This document shows positions 35,956 to 45,220 of a stretch of DNA of 64,000 nt, piece by piece. The DNA comes from Gelidibacter gilvus (GTDB taxonomy: Bacteria; Bacteroidota; Bacteroidia; Flavobacteriales; Flavobacteriaceae), in the NCBI RefSeq assembly GCF_004115975.1, contig NZ_SDDZ01000001.1, positions 558,001-622,000 on the forward strand. The letters are read 5' to 3'. The notes beneath the pieces are model-generated. The model made no database searches, had not been told where the DNA came from, and worked only from the letters and a program-made list of their open reading frames with translations. A program made the position numbers and the translations under genes. Position 1 is the first letter of the stretch, and the number at the start of each line of letters is the position of its first letter.

Positions 35956-36522
35956 TTAACGTTGACTTTCAGCAACTTTTTCCAGCTCCATATACCAATC
36001 CTCTCCAAACTTTCTGATGAGTGCCTGCTTGACAAATTTATAGACCGGAACCTGAAGTTCTTTGCCTAAAGTACAAGCAGCATCGCAAATATCCCATTTA
36101 TGATAATTAAGGGCAGAAAATTCAGAATATTCCTTAACCCGAACCGGGTATAAATGGCAGGATACGGGCTTCTTCCAGTCCGTTTCACCTTGGTTGTAGG
36201 CCTCTTCAAAGGCACAAAGTGCTGTTCCTTTTTTGTCAAACATCACATAAGCACAATCTGCGCCATCAATTAATGGCGTTTCAAATTCGCCATCTTCCGT
36301 AGTGATAAACGTGCCTTGTGCCTCAATGGCATCAATGCCCTCTTGACGTAAAAACGGTTTGATTTTAGGATAGATAGCCTGCATGATTTTTGTCTCCTCC
36401 AATTCCAAAGGAGCACCTGCATCTCCATCAATACAACAAGCACCCTTACATGCTGCTAAATTGCATACAAAATCCTTTTCAAGGATGTCTTCTGAAACAA
36501 TGGTTTTTCCTAGTTGAAACAT
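35956..36522 (-). CDS. DUF3109 cysteine-rich protein
   Basis: 188 residues with an N-terminal Cys cluster C-N-L-A-A-C-K-G-A-C-C (about residues 21-31) and further Cys at C-A-Y-V-M-F, C-A-F-E-E, C-H-L-Y-P-V and C-D-A-A-C. This resembles YkgJ-type zinc- or iron-chelating proteins and is diagnostic for DUF3109. Function is unknown; a role as an Fe-S or Zn protein is likely from the Cys pattern. It is divergent from marC, with a -7 box upstream. Confidence 0.8.
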   Translation of the reverse strand: MFQLGKTIVSEDILEKDFVCNLAACKGACCIDGDAGAPLELEETKIMQAIYPKIKPFLRQEGIDAIEAQGTFITTEDGEFETPLIDGADCAYVMFDKKGTALCAFEEAYNQGETDWKKPVSCHLYPVRVKEYSEFSALNYHKWDICDAACTLGKELQVPVYKFVKQALIRKFGEDWYMELEKVAESQR

Positions 36523-36569
36523 GGTCTATGGGCTTAAAAATGAGCTGAATTATATAAAAAAGTGGGCTG

Positions 36570-36630
36570 CAAAAATAGCTAAAATTTATAGTTATTAACC
36601 TTTAAAATCGGTATTAATATTCTAATTTTG
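36570..36630. promoter_or_regulatory. divergent -7 boxes, DUF3109 gene and marC
   Basis: On minus TATTTTTG (36570-36577) and on plus TAATTTTG (36623-36630) both match TAnnTTTG. The plus box lies 24 nt before marC, with a CTTT at the -33 position. Confidence 0.5.
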
Positions 36631-36654
36631 CAAAAAGTTTAAAAGCTTAATCTT

Positions 36655-37242
36655 ATGCAACTTGATTTCAAAGAGATTTTTACCGCATTTATGATTCTTT
36701 TTGCGGTTATTGATATTATTGGAAATATTCCAATCGTCATTGATCTGCGAAAGAAATTCGGTCATATAGAAAGTGGGAAAGCTTCTATAATTGCCGGACT
36801 TATCCTTATTACATTCCTGTTTTTAGGTCAAAATATTTTATCTTTAATAGGTATCGACATCAACTCTTTTGCGGTTGCAGGTGCGTTTATTCTCTTTTTC
36901 ATTGCCTTAGAAATGACCTTGGGGATTACCTTGTATAAAACTGAAGATAGCGGTAGCATGACGGCAACTGTTTTTCCTTTGGCATTCCCTTTAATTGCGG
37001 GACCTGGAAGCTTAACCACCTTATTGTCTTTACGGGCTGAATATTCCGTACAGAATATCATTGTGGCGGTTTTATTGAATGTTGTTGTTATCTTTATCGT
37101 CTTAAAGACTTCCTCGAGAATTGAACGTTTTCTTGGGCCAAGTGGCATCAATGTCATCAGAAAGATATTTGGTGTTATTTTGTTGGCAATTGCCGTAAAA
37201 TTATTTGCCCATAATATCAAGACCTTGTTTGAGTTGTCTTAA
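36655..37242 (+). CDS. MarC family integral membrane protein
   Basis: 195 residues and six predicted membrane segments. It starts with the family pattern F-T-A-F-M-I-L-F-A-V-I-D-I-I-G-N-I-P and has the conserved F-P-L-A-F-P-L-I-A-G-P-G-S-L-T-T-L. MarC proteins were once linked to multiple antibiotic resistance, but no transport role has been proved. It is followed 19 nt later by a small membrane protein gene on the same strand. Confidence 0.9.
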   Translation: MQLDFKEIFTAFMILFAVIDIIGNIPIVIDLRKKFGHIESGKASIIAGLILITFLFLGQNILSLIGIDINSFAVAGAFILFFIALEMTLGITLYKTEDSGSMTATVFPLAFPLIAGPGSLTTLLSLRAEYSVQNIIVAVLLNVVVIFIVLKTSSRIERFLGPSGINVIRKIFGVILLAIAVKLFAHNIKTLFELS

Positions 37243-37261
37243 TTAAATCAATAATCAGAAT

Positions 37262-37471
37262 ATGAAAATAGTCACTATAATTCTAACGGTCATTGCATTG
37301 GGACTTATTGCTTTCAATTTTGGAGAGCTCAATTTTAATGGCTTATTGCAAGGCGAAAGTTTTGTGGCAGTGGTTACAATTATCTTAGCGCTTTGCGCCA
37401 TTGTGCTGTTGCAAATTTTAAGAATTTCGAAACGTATTGAGAAACTTTCCAAACAAAATCGGAATGTATGA
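37262..37471 (+). CDS. small two-helix membrane protein
   Basis: 69 residues with two hydrophobic stretches (residues 4-20 and about 35-55) and a basic tail R-I-S-K-R-I-E-K-L-S-K-Q-N-R. It overlaps the next gene by 8 nt and follows marC closely, so it belongs to the marC unit. I do not recognise the family; its role may be as a partner of MarC or of the downstream oxidoreductase. Confidence 0.6.
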   Translation: MKIVTIILTVIALGLIAFNFGELNFNGLLQGESFVAVVTIILALCAIVLLQILRISKRIEKLSKQNRNV

Positions 37472-38066
37472 TGTGTTAATTGTTGGCGCTGGAGCTGCTG
37501 GTATGTCTTGTGCCTTGGTTTTAGGATCAGCAAAACCAAAATCCTTTGCGGAGCATAAGCGGATTGGCTTGATTACTCACCAGAGAACTTCCCATTTACA
37601 AACGGCCTTGTTCAATAATGTTTTGGGTTTTCCTTCGGGCACTTTGGGTTCTGATATTCTGTTTCAGGGCAAAGCACAACTCAGCACCTTGTATCCACAT
37701 GTGGATCAAATTAAAAATGAAAAGGTAAGTGCCATTCTGAGATCTGCGGAAGGTTTTACGGTGACCACCAATAAAAACTCTTACACGGCCAAAGCAGTCG
37801 TTGTGGCTGTAGGCTATACAAATTTGATCACTATTGAAGGTTTAGAGACCTATATCGAGCCACATCCAAGAGCTCCAGCTGCAAAAGAACGTATTTGGTT
37901 GAAAAACGATAATCATTTGGTAGCGGACGGTTTATATGTGGCGGGTACTTTGGCCGGGTGGAGAAGTCAGTTTGCGATTGCTTCGGGTAGCGGCGCCCAA
38001 GTTGCAACAGATATTTTGACACTTTGGAATGATGGAAATGATGCCCATGTCCATGATAAAACTTAA
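37464..38066 (+). CDS. thioredoxin-reductase-like FAD oxidoreductase, short
   Basis: About 200 residues from the ATG at 37464. It shows the FAD Rossmann motif V-G-A-G-A-A-G-M and the later V-V-V-A-V-G-Y-T, and ends with the TrxB-type G-L-Y-V-A-G-T-L-A-G-W-R-S-Q-F-A-I-A-S-G-S-G. The active-site C-x-x-C of thioredoxin reductase is absent, and the protein lacks the separate NADPH domain. It resembles short flavobacterial 'NAD(P)/FAD-dependent oxidoreductases' whose substrate is unknown. Confidence 0.8.
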   Translation: MYDVLIVGAGAAGMSCALVLGSAKPKSFAEHKRIGLITHQRTSHLQTALFNNVLGFPSGTLGSDILFQGKAQLSTLYPHVDQIKNEKVSAILRSAEGFTVTTNKNSYTAKAVVVAVGYTNLITIEGLETYIEPHPRAPAAKERIWLKNDNHLVADGLYVAGTLAGWRSQFAIASGSGAQVATDILTLWNDGNDAHVHDKT

Positions 38067-38180
38067 GAACGGAACACGGAGAAAGCGGGTTTAACCGATA
38101 GGCAGTGATTTCTCTTTGATAATTACAGAATATCAATGACTACGATAGATCTGTTTATTATCATCAACAACCGAATTTAA

Positions 38181-38517
38181 ATGAACTACAACACTAAAAA
38201 ATTCCGACCAATTCAGAATTCTGCAAATGGAGAAACTTCAGAGGAAACTATTTTTGAATATAAGCAGACTGGCAATATCCTAACTTCCGATTATAAAGGT
38301 GGTCAAATAGTAAAAGGTCATTTAATAGGATTGGTGGACGAAAATGGGCATATCGAAATGCGTTACCACCAAGTCAATGTCAAGGGAGAATTAATGACTG
38401 GAGTTTGTCATTCAAAACCCGAATTCCAAAAAAATGGAAAAAATCAGACTTCATGAAACATGGCAATGGACTTCCGGTGACAAATCGAGTGGCGAATCCA
38501 TATTGGAGGAGATATAG
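38181..38517 (+). pseudogene. frameshifted small conserved protein ('N-acetylglutamate synthase'-labelled family)
   Basis: The first frame gives 91 residues starting M-N-Y-N-T-K-K-F-R-P-I and ending soon after P-E-F-Q-K-N-G-K. A six-A run (38438-38443) then breaks the frame. Removing one A continues as K-I-R-L-H-E-T-W-Q-W-T-S-G and ends S-I-L-E-E-I at 38517. That is the normal C-terminus of this flavobacterial family as I recall it, which is often mislabelled N-acetylglutamate synthase. The protein is a small beta-rich repeat fold with unknown role. The break may be true, a slippage site, or a sequencing error. Confidence 0.7.
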
Positions 38518-38609
38518 TTTACTAGTCGAATGAAAATCCCTCAATGCTTTTGTGCAAAAGAGTGATATCGTTAATAAATGATATTCATAGAAAATAAAGA
38601 ATATTTCCG

Positions 38610-40202
38610 CTACTTATTCTCAATCAATCTCATCACTTCCTCAATCATATCGTCCGTAGCATTTAGAATTTCTTCAGAAGCATTTGAGCCATATAATTGG
38701 TCAGCCAAAGCGGCTTTGATAAGTTGTTTCATTTCTTTATTGTAGGCCACAAAAGTGACGTTTGCTCTATGTCTTTCATTCAGATAGTCCTGAAATCTGA
38801 TAACAATATCATCACTGACCGCAAAATTAGAGATAAAATCCTGCTGGGTGACCCCGTTATAGCTGCCTCGATCTTTATCAAGTTCTTCAAAAACAAAATA
38901 ACTGATAAGACCACTTTGTCTGATGTAATTTAGGGTTTCGTTTTGGATGCTTGAATCTAAAGGCACAAAAACATCAGGAATTATGCCGCCCCCGCCATAA
39001 ACAATCTTTCCTTTTGGAGTGGTAAACTTTAAGGAATCGGCTACTTTGATGTTGATTTCATCATTAAGTTCACCGCTGCTTCTACGTTTGTAATAATCGT
39101 TGTAGTATTCTTGATTATGGCCATTATCATAAGGACGTTGTATGGATCGTCCTGTAGGAGTATAATATCTGGATACGGTTAAACGCACTGCGCTGCCATC
39201 ACCCAATGCCATTTCTCGTTGTACGAGGCCTTTTCCATAACTTCTGCGGCCAATAATTGTGCCTTTATCATTATCCTGTAAAGCGCCAGCAATAATTTCG
39301 CTGGCAGAAGCTGAGTTTTCATTGATCAGTACAAACACTTCGCCTTCTTCAAAATCACCTTTACGGGTGGCATAACTGTTTTCTATCCGCCCGGATTTAT
39401 TTTTTGTGAAAAGAATCAACTTGCCATCTTCCAAAAACTCGTCCACAATTTGTTCAGCAATTCCCAAGAAACCGCCGGGATTATCCCTTAAATCCAGTAC
39501 TAATTTGGTAGCACCTTCATCTTGAAGACCGTCCAGGGCTCTTTTGAATTCTTTATAAGTGGACTCGGCAAATCGATTGATTTTAATATAAGCCAGGTCT
39601 TTTGTAATCATATAAGCAGCATCCACACTGTTGATGGGAATGCTTGCGCGCCTCACGGTAAAATCGAGTAGATCTTTTTCGCCTTTTCGGTAGACTTTCA
39701 GTTTTATTTTAGAGTTTTTCTCGCCTTTTAACTTTTTAATGATGTCTTCATTGCTCCATTGACGTCCAAAAATAGAATCCTCATCGGCCATAATAATTCG
39801 GTCACCACTTTTTATTCCTGCTTTTTCGCTAGGGCCTCCAGGAAGCGATCGGATGACCGCTATGGTATCTTTGTAAGTGTAAAAACTGACTCCAATTCCC
39901 ACAAAATCGCCTTTCATGTTTTCACTGACCCGTTGCATTTCGTTTTTTGGTATGTAAACAGAATGCGGATCGAGTTTGTCTAAAATACCATTGACGGTCA
40001 CATCCACAATGCTATCGGTATTTACATTGTCGACATATTCAAAATCAATATAATCAATGAGCCTATTGAGCTTGTCTTTTTTGCTGTTTGAAGTAAATAA
40101 ACGATCAGAATTATCCGTGAAATTGAGTTTCCCACCAACGTAAACGCCAGCTGCAATGGCAACACCAATAATCAATGGGATGTATTTTTTCTTAGAAGTC
40201 AT
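38610..40202 (-). CDS. S41 family C-terminal processing peptidase (Tsp/CtpA-like)
   Basis: 530 residues. An N-terminal membrane anchor or signal (Y-I-P-L-I-I-G-V-A-I-A-A-G-V-Y-V-G-G) is followed by a PDZ domain (about 85-170, with G-D-F-V-G-I-G-V-S-F and L-P-G-G-P-S-E-K-A-G). The S41 catalytic domain has L-R-D-N-P-G-G-F-L, the nucleophile Ser in N-E-N-S-A-S-A-S-E-I-I and the Lys in R-S-Y-G-K-G-L-V-Q. It degrades or trims proteins in the cell envelope. The C-terminal 120 residues are less conserved. It overlaps comEB-like by 4 nt. Confidence 0.94.
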   Translation of the reverse strand: MTSKKKYIPLIIGVAIAAGVYVGGKLNFTDNSDRLFTSNSKKDKLNRLIDYIDFEYVDNVNTDSIVDVTVNGILDKLDPHSVYIPKNEMQRVSENMKGDFVGIGVSFYTYKDTIAVIRSLPGGPSEKAGIKSGDRIIMADEDSIFGRQWSNEDIIKKLKGEKNSKIKLKVYRKGEKDLLDFTVRRASIPINSVDAAYMITKDLAYIKINRFAESTYKEFKRALDGLQDEGATKLVLDLRDNPGGFLGIAEQIVDEFLEDGKLILFTKNKSGRIENSYATRKGDFEEGEVFVLINENSASASEIIAGALQDNDKGTIIGRRSYGKGLVQREMALGDGSAVRLTVSRYYTPTGRSIQRPYDNGHNQEYYNDYYKRRSSGELNDEINIKVADSLKFTTPKGKIVYGGGGIIPDVFVPLDSSIQNETLNYIRQSGLISYFVFEELDKDRGSYNGVTQQDFISNFAVSDDIVIRFQDYLNERHRANVTFVAYNKEMKQLIKAALADQLYGSNASEEILNATDDMIEEVMRLIENK

Positions 40203-40633
40203 TCTGTGCTTAATTCTTCAATAAGTTCTAGTTCTATGCCGGCTTTGGCCAAAAATTCAAGACCGGAATCGTCTTTGTAACCTTGGTGATATACAACACG
40301 AATGATGCCAGCTTGATGGATCAATTTGCTGCATTCCTTGCAAGGAGATAAGGTAATGTATAGGGTGGCGCCTTTACAGGATTGTGTTGAGGCCGCTACT
40401 TTTAAAATCGCGTTGGCTTCGGCATGAAGAACGTACCATTTGGTGTAACCTTCATCATCTTCACAATAGTTTTCAAAACCTGTAGGTGTGCCATTATAAC
40501 CATCAGAAATAATCATTCTGTCCTTAACTATAAGTGCACCAACCTGCTTGCGTTTGCAATGGGATAGTTTACCCCATTCTTCCGCGATTCTTAAATACGC
40601 CTTATCGTAGCGTAACTGTTTTTTCTTTGGCAT
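40199..40633 (-). CDS. dCMP deaminase (ComEB-like)
   Basis: 144 residues of the deoxycytidylate/cytidine deaminase fold. Zinc ligands are in L-H-A-E-A-N-A-I-L (about residues 68-76) and L-S-P-C-K-E-C-S-K. The K-R-K-Q-V-G-A-L-I-V-K-D-R and G-Y-N-G-T-P-T-G-F-E-N segments are typical of dCMP deaminases. It makes dUMP for thymidylate synthesis. Its stop overlaps the S41 protease start by 4 nt. A TAGGTTTG box (40669-40676) lies upstream. Confidence 0.9.
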   Translation of the reverse strand: MPKKKQLRYDKAYLRIAEEWGKLSHCKRKQVGALIVKDRMIISDGYNGTPTGFENYCEDDEGYTKWYVLHAEANAILKVAASTQSCKGATLYITLSPCKECSKLIHQAGIIRVVYHQGYKDDSGLEFLAKAGIELELIEELSTE

Positions 40634-40668
40634 TAATTAATTTAATTATTTAGTCGATGCTCCTCGTG

Positions 40669-40676
40669 CAAACCTA
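40669..40676 (-). promoter_or_regulatory. -7 promoter box of the deaminase/protease unit
   Basis: TAGGTTTG on the minus strand matches TAnnTTTG, 36 nt before the deaminase start. No clear -33 TTTG is seen. Confidence 0.4.
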
Positions 40677-40747
40677 CAACGAATATAAAAGCTTCGTATT
40701 TTAATTTGATAAAATTTAGAGTTAAATTTTAGCGATTCTTATAGCGC

Positions 40748-41338
40748 TTATGTAAATAACTCATTGTTGATCAGCATCGGGATGACCAAACCAACAACCA
40801 CTGCCGATAACACTACAATCCAATCGCGTTTTGAAATCCTGAAGATGGTTTGGCAAAGAAAACCTAAAAACAAGACTACAAAAACAATGATTATTTGTGC
40901 TAATTCAATACCCAAGGCAAATTCTACCAAGGGCATCAATTTACTTTCCGCTTTTCCTACAAACATTCTAAATTCGCCCGCAAAACCAAACCCATGGATC
41001 AGTCCGAAAAATAAAGTCGATAAAAACAGAATCCCAATTTTTTCACTTGGCGCTTTTTTCCCCGCAGTAAAAACATTGTAGAGCGCCACGACCATGATCG
41101 TTATGGGAATCAGGAATTCAATCAAATTGGCACTCACACTGACAATACCGTACACAGCCAACACTAAACTGATGGTATGGCCTAAAGTAAACATAGTGAC
41201 AAGCAGGATGATACGTTTCCAGTCTTTGAACATATAAGGTACGGTAAGCACCAATAAAAACAAGACATGATCATATGCGTTGATATCCAAAACATGGTTC
41301 ATGCCGTACGTTGCGTTAAACCAGAAATTGTCGAGCAT
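40748..41338 (-). CDS. HupE/UreJ-like membrane protein
   Basis: 196 residues, six membrane segments. The conserved pattern G-x-x-H-V-L-D-I-N-A-Y-D-H-V-L-F-L-L at the start and the G-H-T-I-S-L-V and G-L-I-H-G-F-G-F-A segments hold the His and Asp residues that mark the HupE/UreJ family. Members are proposed nickel or cobalt permeases, but this branch in Bacteroidetes has no assigned metal. It is monocistronic and there is no hydrogenase or urease next to it. Confidence 0.85.
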   Translation of the reverse strand: MLDNFWFNATYGMNHVLDINAYDHVLFLLVLTVPYMFKDWKRIILLVTMFTLGHTISLVLAVYGIVSVSANLIEFLIPITIMVVALYNVFTAGKKAPSEKIGILFLSTLFFGLIHGFGFAGEFRMFVGKAESKLMPLVEFALGIELAQIIIVFVVLFLGFLCQTIFRISKRDWIVVLSAVVVGLVIPMLINNELFT

Positions 41339-41633
41339 AAATTTGTAATTTGGGATGCTTCAAAGGTACGATGAACGGGCTGAGTTGCAAAACTATATTA
41401 TAGAAAACAATGGGCCTTAAAAAGCCGTAAAATCAGAGTCTTAAGGAGTTCATTTTGCTTTACGTTTACTGAATTCTAAACGCCTTTGACTTCTTTATTA
41501 GCTCATGCAGATTCCGCAGATTTTCGCAAAACGACCCACTACCCACCGATAACTTTAAACTTTAAGCCACCTAATTATTGAAGAATAAATTTTTTCCATT
41601 ACTTTTGCTTCTTTAAAATCAATCTAAATAAGC
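41339..41633. other. 295-bp spacer, partly repeat-like
   Basis: No gene. It contains gcagattccgcagattttcg near 41507-41526, a phrase common between genes in Flavobacteriaceae, and the feo promoter at the right end. Confidence 0.45.
41578..41607 (+). promoter_or_regulatory. promoter of the feo operon
   Basis: TTG (41578-41580, in the context ATTG) is followed after 19 nt by TACTTTTG (41600-41607), a match to the Bacteroidetes promoter. It gives a leader of about 20 nt before the feoA start at 41634, which supports that TTG start. Confidence 0.6.
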
Positions 41634-41861
41634 TTGCAAGCAACAGTCGCACATCTAAAAAAAGGGCAACGCGGTATCATTACTGATGTTTCATCGATTT
41701 ACATCCCATTAAAACTTTTAGAAATGGGCTGCTTACCTGGCAATTTTGTAGAGCTTGTACAGGTGGCTTACTTTTCTGATCCCATGTATCTCAACATCAA
41801 TGGTACTCATTTGGCCATAAGGAAAGAGACTGCACTTCATATTTTAATAGATATCCTCTAA
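41634..41861 (+). CDS. feoA: FeoA, ferrous iron transport accessory protein
   Basis: 75 residues with an SH3-like fold: L-K-K-G-Q-R-G-I-I-T-D-V at the start and L-L-E-M-G-C-L-P-G in the middle, as in FeoA. The start is TTG at 41634, supported by the promoter about 20 nt upstream; no ATG precedes the conserved part. It overlaps feoB by 1 nt and assists FeoB in the cytoplasm. Confidence 0.9.
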   Translation: MQATVAHLKKGQRGIITDVSSIYIPLKLLEMGCLPGNFVELVQVAYFSDPMYLNINGTHLAIRKETALHILIDIL

Positions 41862-43960
41862 TGAGTAAGCAGATCAATGTTGCATTAATAGGAAATCCAA
41901 ATACAGGTAAAACCTCAGTTTTTAATGCCCTTACCGGATTGAACCAAAAGGTGGGGAATTACCCAGGGATTACGGTTGAAAAAAAAGAAGGCATTTGCAG
42001 GTTGCCTCGTGGCGTGAAGGCGCATATCATCGATTTGCCAGGAACCTATAGCTTGAATGCTTCTTCCTTAGATGAGAACGTCGTTATCGAATTGCTTCTA
42101 AATAAAAATGACAAAGACTTTCCTGACGTTGCGGTAGTGGTGAGCGATGTGGAAAATCTCAAACGAAATTTACTGCTTTTCACACAAATTAAAGACTTGG
42201 AAATCCCCTGTATTCTGGCAATCAACATGGCGGATAGAATGCGTTACAAGGGTATTACTTTAGATATTCCGCATTTAGAAGAACAGCTCAATACCAAGAT
42301 TGCACTGGTAAGTACCAGAAAAAACTATGGGATTGATGAATTAAAGGACTTGATTACCAATTATAAAGAACTTTCAACAGCACCCTGTATGAATGCTTCG
42401 GCAATTGACCAGGACTATTTTGACAGTTTGCAGAGAGCTTTTCCTAATCAGTCCTTATATAAACTTTGGTTGGTCATTACCCAAGATGTCAATTTTGGTA
42501 AAACCGATAGAAATGAAATTGAGGCGGTTGCCGATTTTAAAACCAAATCCAAAGCCGATTTAAAACGTTTACAGCAAAAGGAAACCATTAAACGCTATCA
42601 GTTTATCAACGATACGCTTAAGCAAGGGCAGACCATCGATTTAACGACCGCTAAAGATCTGCGTATAAAACTAGACCTCATTTTAACTCACAAAGTTTGG
42701 GGCTATGTGATTTTCTTTCTCATTCTATTGCTAATTTTCCAAGCGATTTATGACTGGTCCAGCATTCCAATGGACTTTATTGATTCCACTTTTGCATCCT
42801 TGAGCGAATGGACAAAAAATGCACTTCCTGAAGGCACGTTCACTAATTTATTATCCGAGGGCATTATTCCAGGATTGGGCGGAATTGTGATTTTTATCCC
42901 GCAGATTGCCTTCCTGTTTTTATTTATTTCTGTGCTTGAGGAAAGCGGCTATATGAGTCGCGTGGTGTTTTTAATGGATCGCGGCATGCGCCGTTTTGGT
43001 CTGAGTGGAAAAAGTGTTGTGCCCTTAATTTCTGGGACAGCATGCGCGATTCCTGCGATTATGGCCACTAGAAACATTGAGAACTGGAAAGAACGGTTGA
43101 TCACTATTTTAGTGACACCATTTACGACCTGTTCCGCAAGATTACCGGTCTATTTGATTATCATCTCTTTGGTCATTCCCGATAAGCGTTTTTTTGGTTT
43201 AGGGTATCAAGCCATGACCTTAATGTTGTTATACCTTATCGGATTTGGCGCTGCTTTGGGTTCGGCCATGATCTTGAATAAAATCCTTAAAATTAAGAGT
43301 AAAACTTTTTTTGTGGTGGAGATGCCAAACTATAAGTTGCCATTGCTCAAAAATGTGGTCTTGACGGTGATTGAAAAAACCAAAGCCTTTGTTTTTGGTG
43401 CGGGAAAAATAATTTTGGCAATTTCTATCATTCTCTGGTTTTTGGCCTCTTATGGACCGGGAGATGAGTTCAATAACGCTGAAGACATTGTCACCACTGA
43501 ATTCACCGATCAGAAGCTCAGCATCGAAGAATTTCATGAACATGTGGCTTCACAAAAATTAGAACATTCTTTTCTTGGCATTACAGGGCGTGCTATTGAA
43601 CCTGCTATCAGACCTCTGGGTTATGACTGGAAAATTGGAATCGCCTTGGTCAGCTCTTTTGCGGCTCGTGAAGTGTTTGTAGGTACCTTGGCCACCATCT
43701 ATAGTGTAGGAAGTGATGACGAAGAAACCATTAAGAACAGGATGGCCGGAGAGGTGAATCCAATTTTGGGAGGACCGTTGTTTACCTTCGCATCAGGAAT
43801 TTCTTTGCTCTTATTTTACGCCTTCGCGATGCAGTGCATGAGCACCTTGGCCATTGTGCAACGTGAAACAAATTCCTGGAAATGGCCCATATTACAGCTT
43901 GTAATTATGAGTGCTTTTGCGTATATTATAGCATTGATTGCGTTTCAGGTTTTGAAGTAG
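41861..43960 (+). CDS. feoB: FeoB, ferrous iron transporter
   Basis: A 699-residue inner-membrane Fe2+ transporter. N-terminal G-domain: G1 G-N-P-N-T-G-K-T-S, G3 D-L-P-G-T-Y-S-L, then N-M-A-D as G4 (about residue 120). A GDI-like helical region follows, then two Gate domains in the membrane half with I-P-G-L-G-G and the later Cys-rich G-T-A-C-A-I-P-A-I-M and T-P-F-T-T-C-S-A-R. The C-terminal part has the second Gate. It is directly followed by a small Cys-rich partner after 234 nt. Confidence 0.97.
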   Translation: MSKQINVALIGNPNTGKTSVFNALTGLNQKVGNYPGITVEKKEGICRLPRGVKAHIIDLPGTYSLNASSLDENVVIELLLNKNDKDFPDVAVVVSDVENLKRNLLLFTQIKDLEIPCILAINMADRMRYKGITLDIPHLEEQLNTKIALVSTRKNYGIDELKDLITNYKELSTAPCMNASAIDQDYFDSLQRAFPNQSLYKLWLVITQDVNFGKTDRNEIEAVADFKTKSKADLKRLQQKETIKRYQFINDTLKQGQTIDLTTAKDLRIKLDLILTHKVWGYVIFFLILLLIFQAIYDWSSIPMDFIDSTFASLSEWTKNALPEGTFTNLLSEGIIPGLGGIVIFIPQIAFLFLFISVLEESGYMSRVVFLMDRGMRRFGLSGKSVVPLISGTACAIPAIMATRNIENWKERLITILVTPFTTCSARLPVYLIIISLVIPDKRFFGLGYQAMTLMLLYLIGFGAALGSAMILNKILKIKSKTFFVVEMPNYKLPLLKNVVLTVIEKTKAFVFGAGKIILAISIILWFLASYGPGDEFNNAEDIVTTEFTDQKLSIEEFHEHVASQKLEHSFLGITGRAIEPAIRPLGYDWKIGIALVSSFAAREVFVGTLATIYSVGSDDEETIKNRMAGEVNPILGGPLFTFASGISLLLFYAFAMQCMSTLAIVQRETNSWKWPILQLVIMSAFAYIIALIAFQVLK

Positions 43961-44194
43961 TTATAAGACAGGTGACCGAAGACGGGTGACGGGAAGGTTA
44001 GGGATTCTTAAATAACAAATGCTTAAATGCTGTTGATGTCAACCTTTAAAAAGTTATGTAGCTAAGTTCCTCATAGGGGACACGAAGTTTCTCAAAGGAA
44101 AAAGTACAACTCGATGGTTTACTTGAAAACACATGATTTGAGAATAGTTAGTTCGATACCTGAGAGTGAAAACTGAAAATCGAAGATTAAAAAA
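43961..44194. other. spacer between feoB and the small Feo protein, with repeat-like sequence
   Basis: Near 43970-43993 it contains the imperfect tandem unit ggtgaccgaagac / gggtgacggg. No ORF is supported in it. Confidence 0.4.
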
Positions 44195-44335
44195 ATGAAC
44201 GATACCATTCAAAACATATTGGCTTTTTTAGCCTTGGGACTTGCGCTAAGTTTCTTGGTCAAGAAATTCTTTTGGAAAAAATCAAAAAAGAAAAGAGCTT
44301 TTGGTGATGCGCATGACTGTGACAATTGTCATTAA
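44195..44335 (+). CDS. FeoB-associated Cys-rich membrane protein
   Basis: 46 residues: one membrane helix (I-Q-N-I-L-A-F-L-A-L-G-L-A-L-S-F-L-V), then a basic stretch K-K-F-F-W-K-K-S-K-K-K-K-R, and the terminal C-D-N-C-H. This is the FeoB-associated Cys-rich membrane protein family (sometimes called FeoC-like). The gene is short and easily missed. The Cys pair could hold iron at the cytoplasmic face. It lies 234 nt after feoB, so it may be co-transcribed or have its own promoter. Confidence 0.85.
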   Translation: MNDTIQNILAFLALGLALSFLVKKFFWKKSKKKRAFGDAHDCDNCH

Positions 44336-44666
44336 ATCCCAACTTAAGGATGAAGGTCTCTAGATCTATCCCAAATTCTTTCTGAAATTTCCTAAATCGA
44401 AAATCTGAGACGGCACATGAACCTGATTTCGGAATCTAAGTTTAACACTATTTCACTAAAAAATTGAGCAGTAGAAGTCATGATATGTCCTATGTCTTAG
44501 TGTCATAAGTTTATTTAAGCTTATGTCATCTAGAATCGTAAAAGTTAAAACCTGCCGTACGCAACTAAATTTCCTCAATTATCCTTAATTTACACGTTCA
44601 AACATCCTGGCTTAGTCCATTAGTTTTTTAAGAACGAACACTATAGTACATTAACAATCCCTCCTT
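44336..44666. other. 331-bp spacer, nothing recognised
   Basis: AT-rich with no ORF, hairpin or repeat that I can support. It must contain the promoter of the small secreted protein gene. Confidence 0.5.
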
Positions 44667-45116
44667 ATGAAAAATATCCTCTCCTTAGTATTATGTCTTT
44701 CAATAGCGACTACGGCGCTTTCGCAAAATCTAGATATCACCTTATTGGAAAATTTGACGACCAAATCTTTTGCTTCAATAGACACGTATATGATTGACTA
44801 TTATGGCTATGAGAAAATCAAAAATCAAAAGGAAGAACTCCAAAATAAATATAGAAGAACTTATAAACATGATTTGGATAATACTATTGTCATCACGGTT
44901 ATTTCATCAAATGACGACTCCAATGCTTTAGATATTTCGCTTGCAAAAAATTATAAAGTTGAAGAAATTAAGGATAAACTACTTGCGCAAGGGTACACCT
45001 ATACTGGACTTGAGAACTTTGAGTTTTCGGAATTTAAAAAGGATAAATCGGTGTTTTTAGTTTCTGAAATCCCAAACGAAGAAGGTAAAACTCAGGTAAA
45101 AGTCATCGTGGAATAA
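44667..45116 (+). CDS. small secreted protein of unknown function
   Basis: 149 residues. The signal peptide M-K-N-I-L-S-L-V-L-C-L-S-I-A-T-T-A-L-S-Q is followed by a charged, mostly helical and beta body rich in K, E, D and N, with F-E-F-S-E-F-K-K-D-K near residue 120. I do not recognise the family. It is monocistronic, upstream of the ArsR/SdpI pair. Confidence 0.6.
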   Translation: MKNILSLVLCLSIATTALSQNLDITLLENLTTKSFASIDTYMIDYYGYEKIKNQKEELQNKYRRTYKHDLDNTIVITVISSNDDSNALDISLAKNYKVEEIKDKLLAQGYTYTGLENFEFSEFKKDKSVFLVSEIPNEEGKTQVKVIVE

Positions 45117-45220
45117 TATTTTCAATGGATCTCCTACCTCATGGTTTTTTGAAATAAGACGTGACTTTCTGATAATTTATATGCAATTAAAAACCAAAAC
45201 ACGTTGACATATAAAATAAT

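Noticed and set aside
37464-38066. Reading the short FAD protein as thioredoxin reductase
   Set aside because: The C-x-x-C active site and the NADPH domain are absent.
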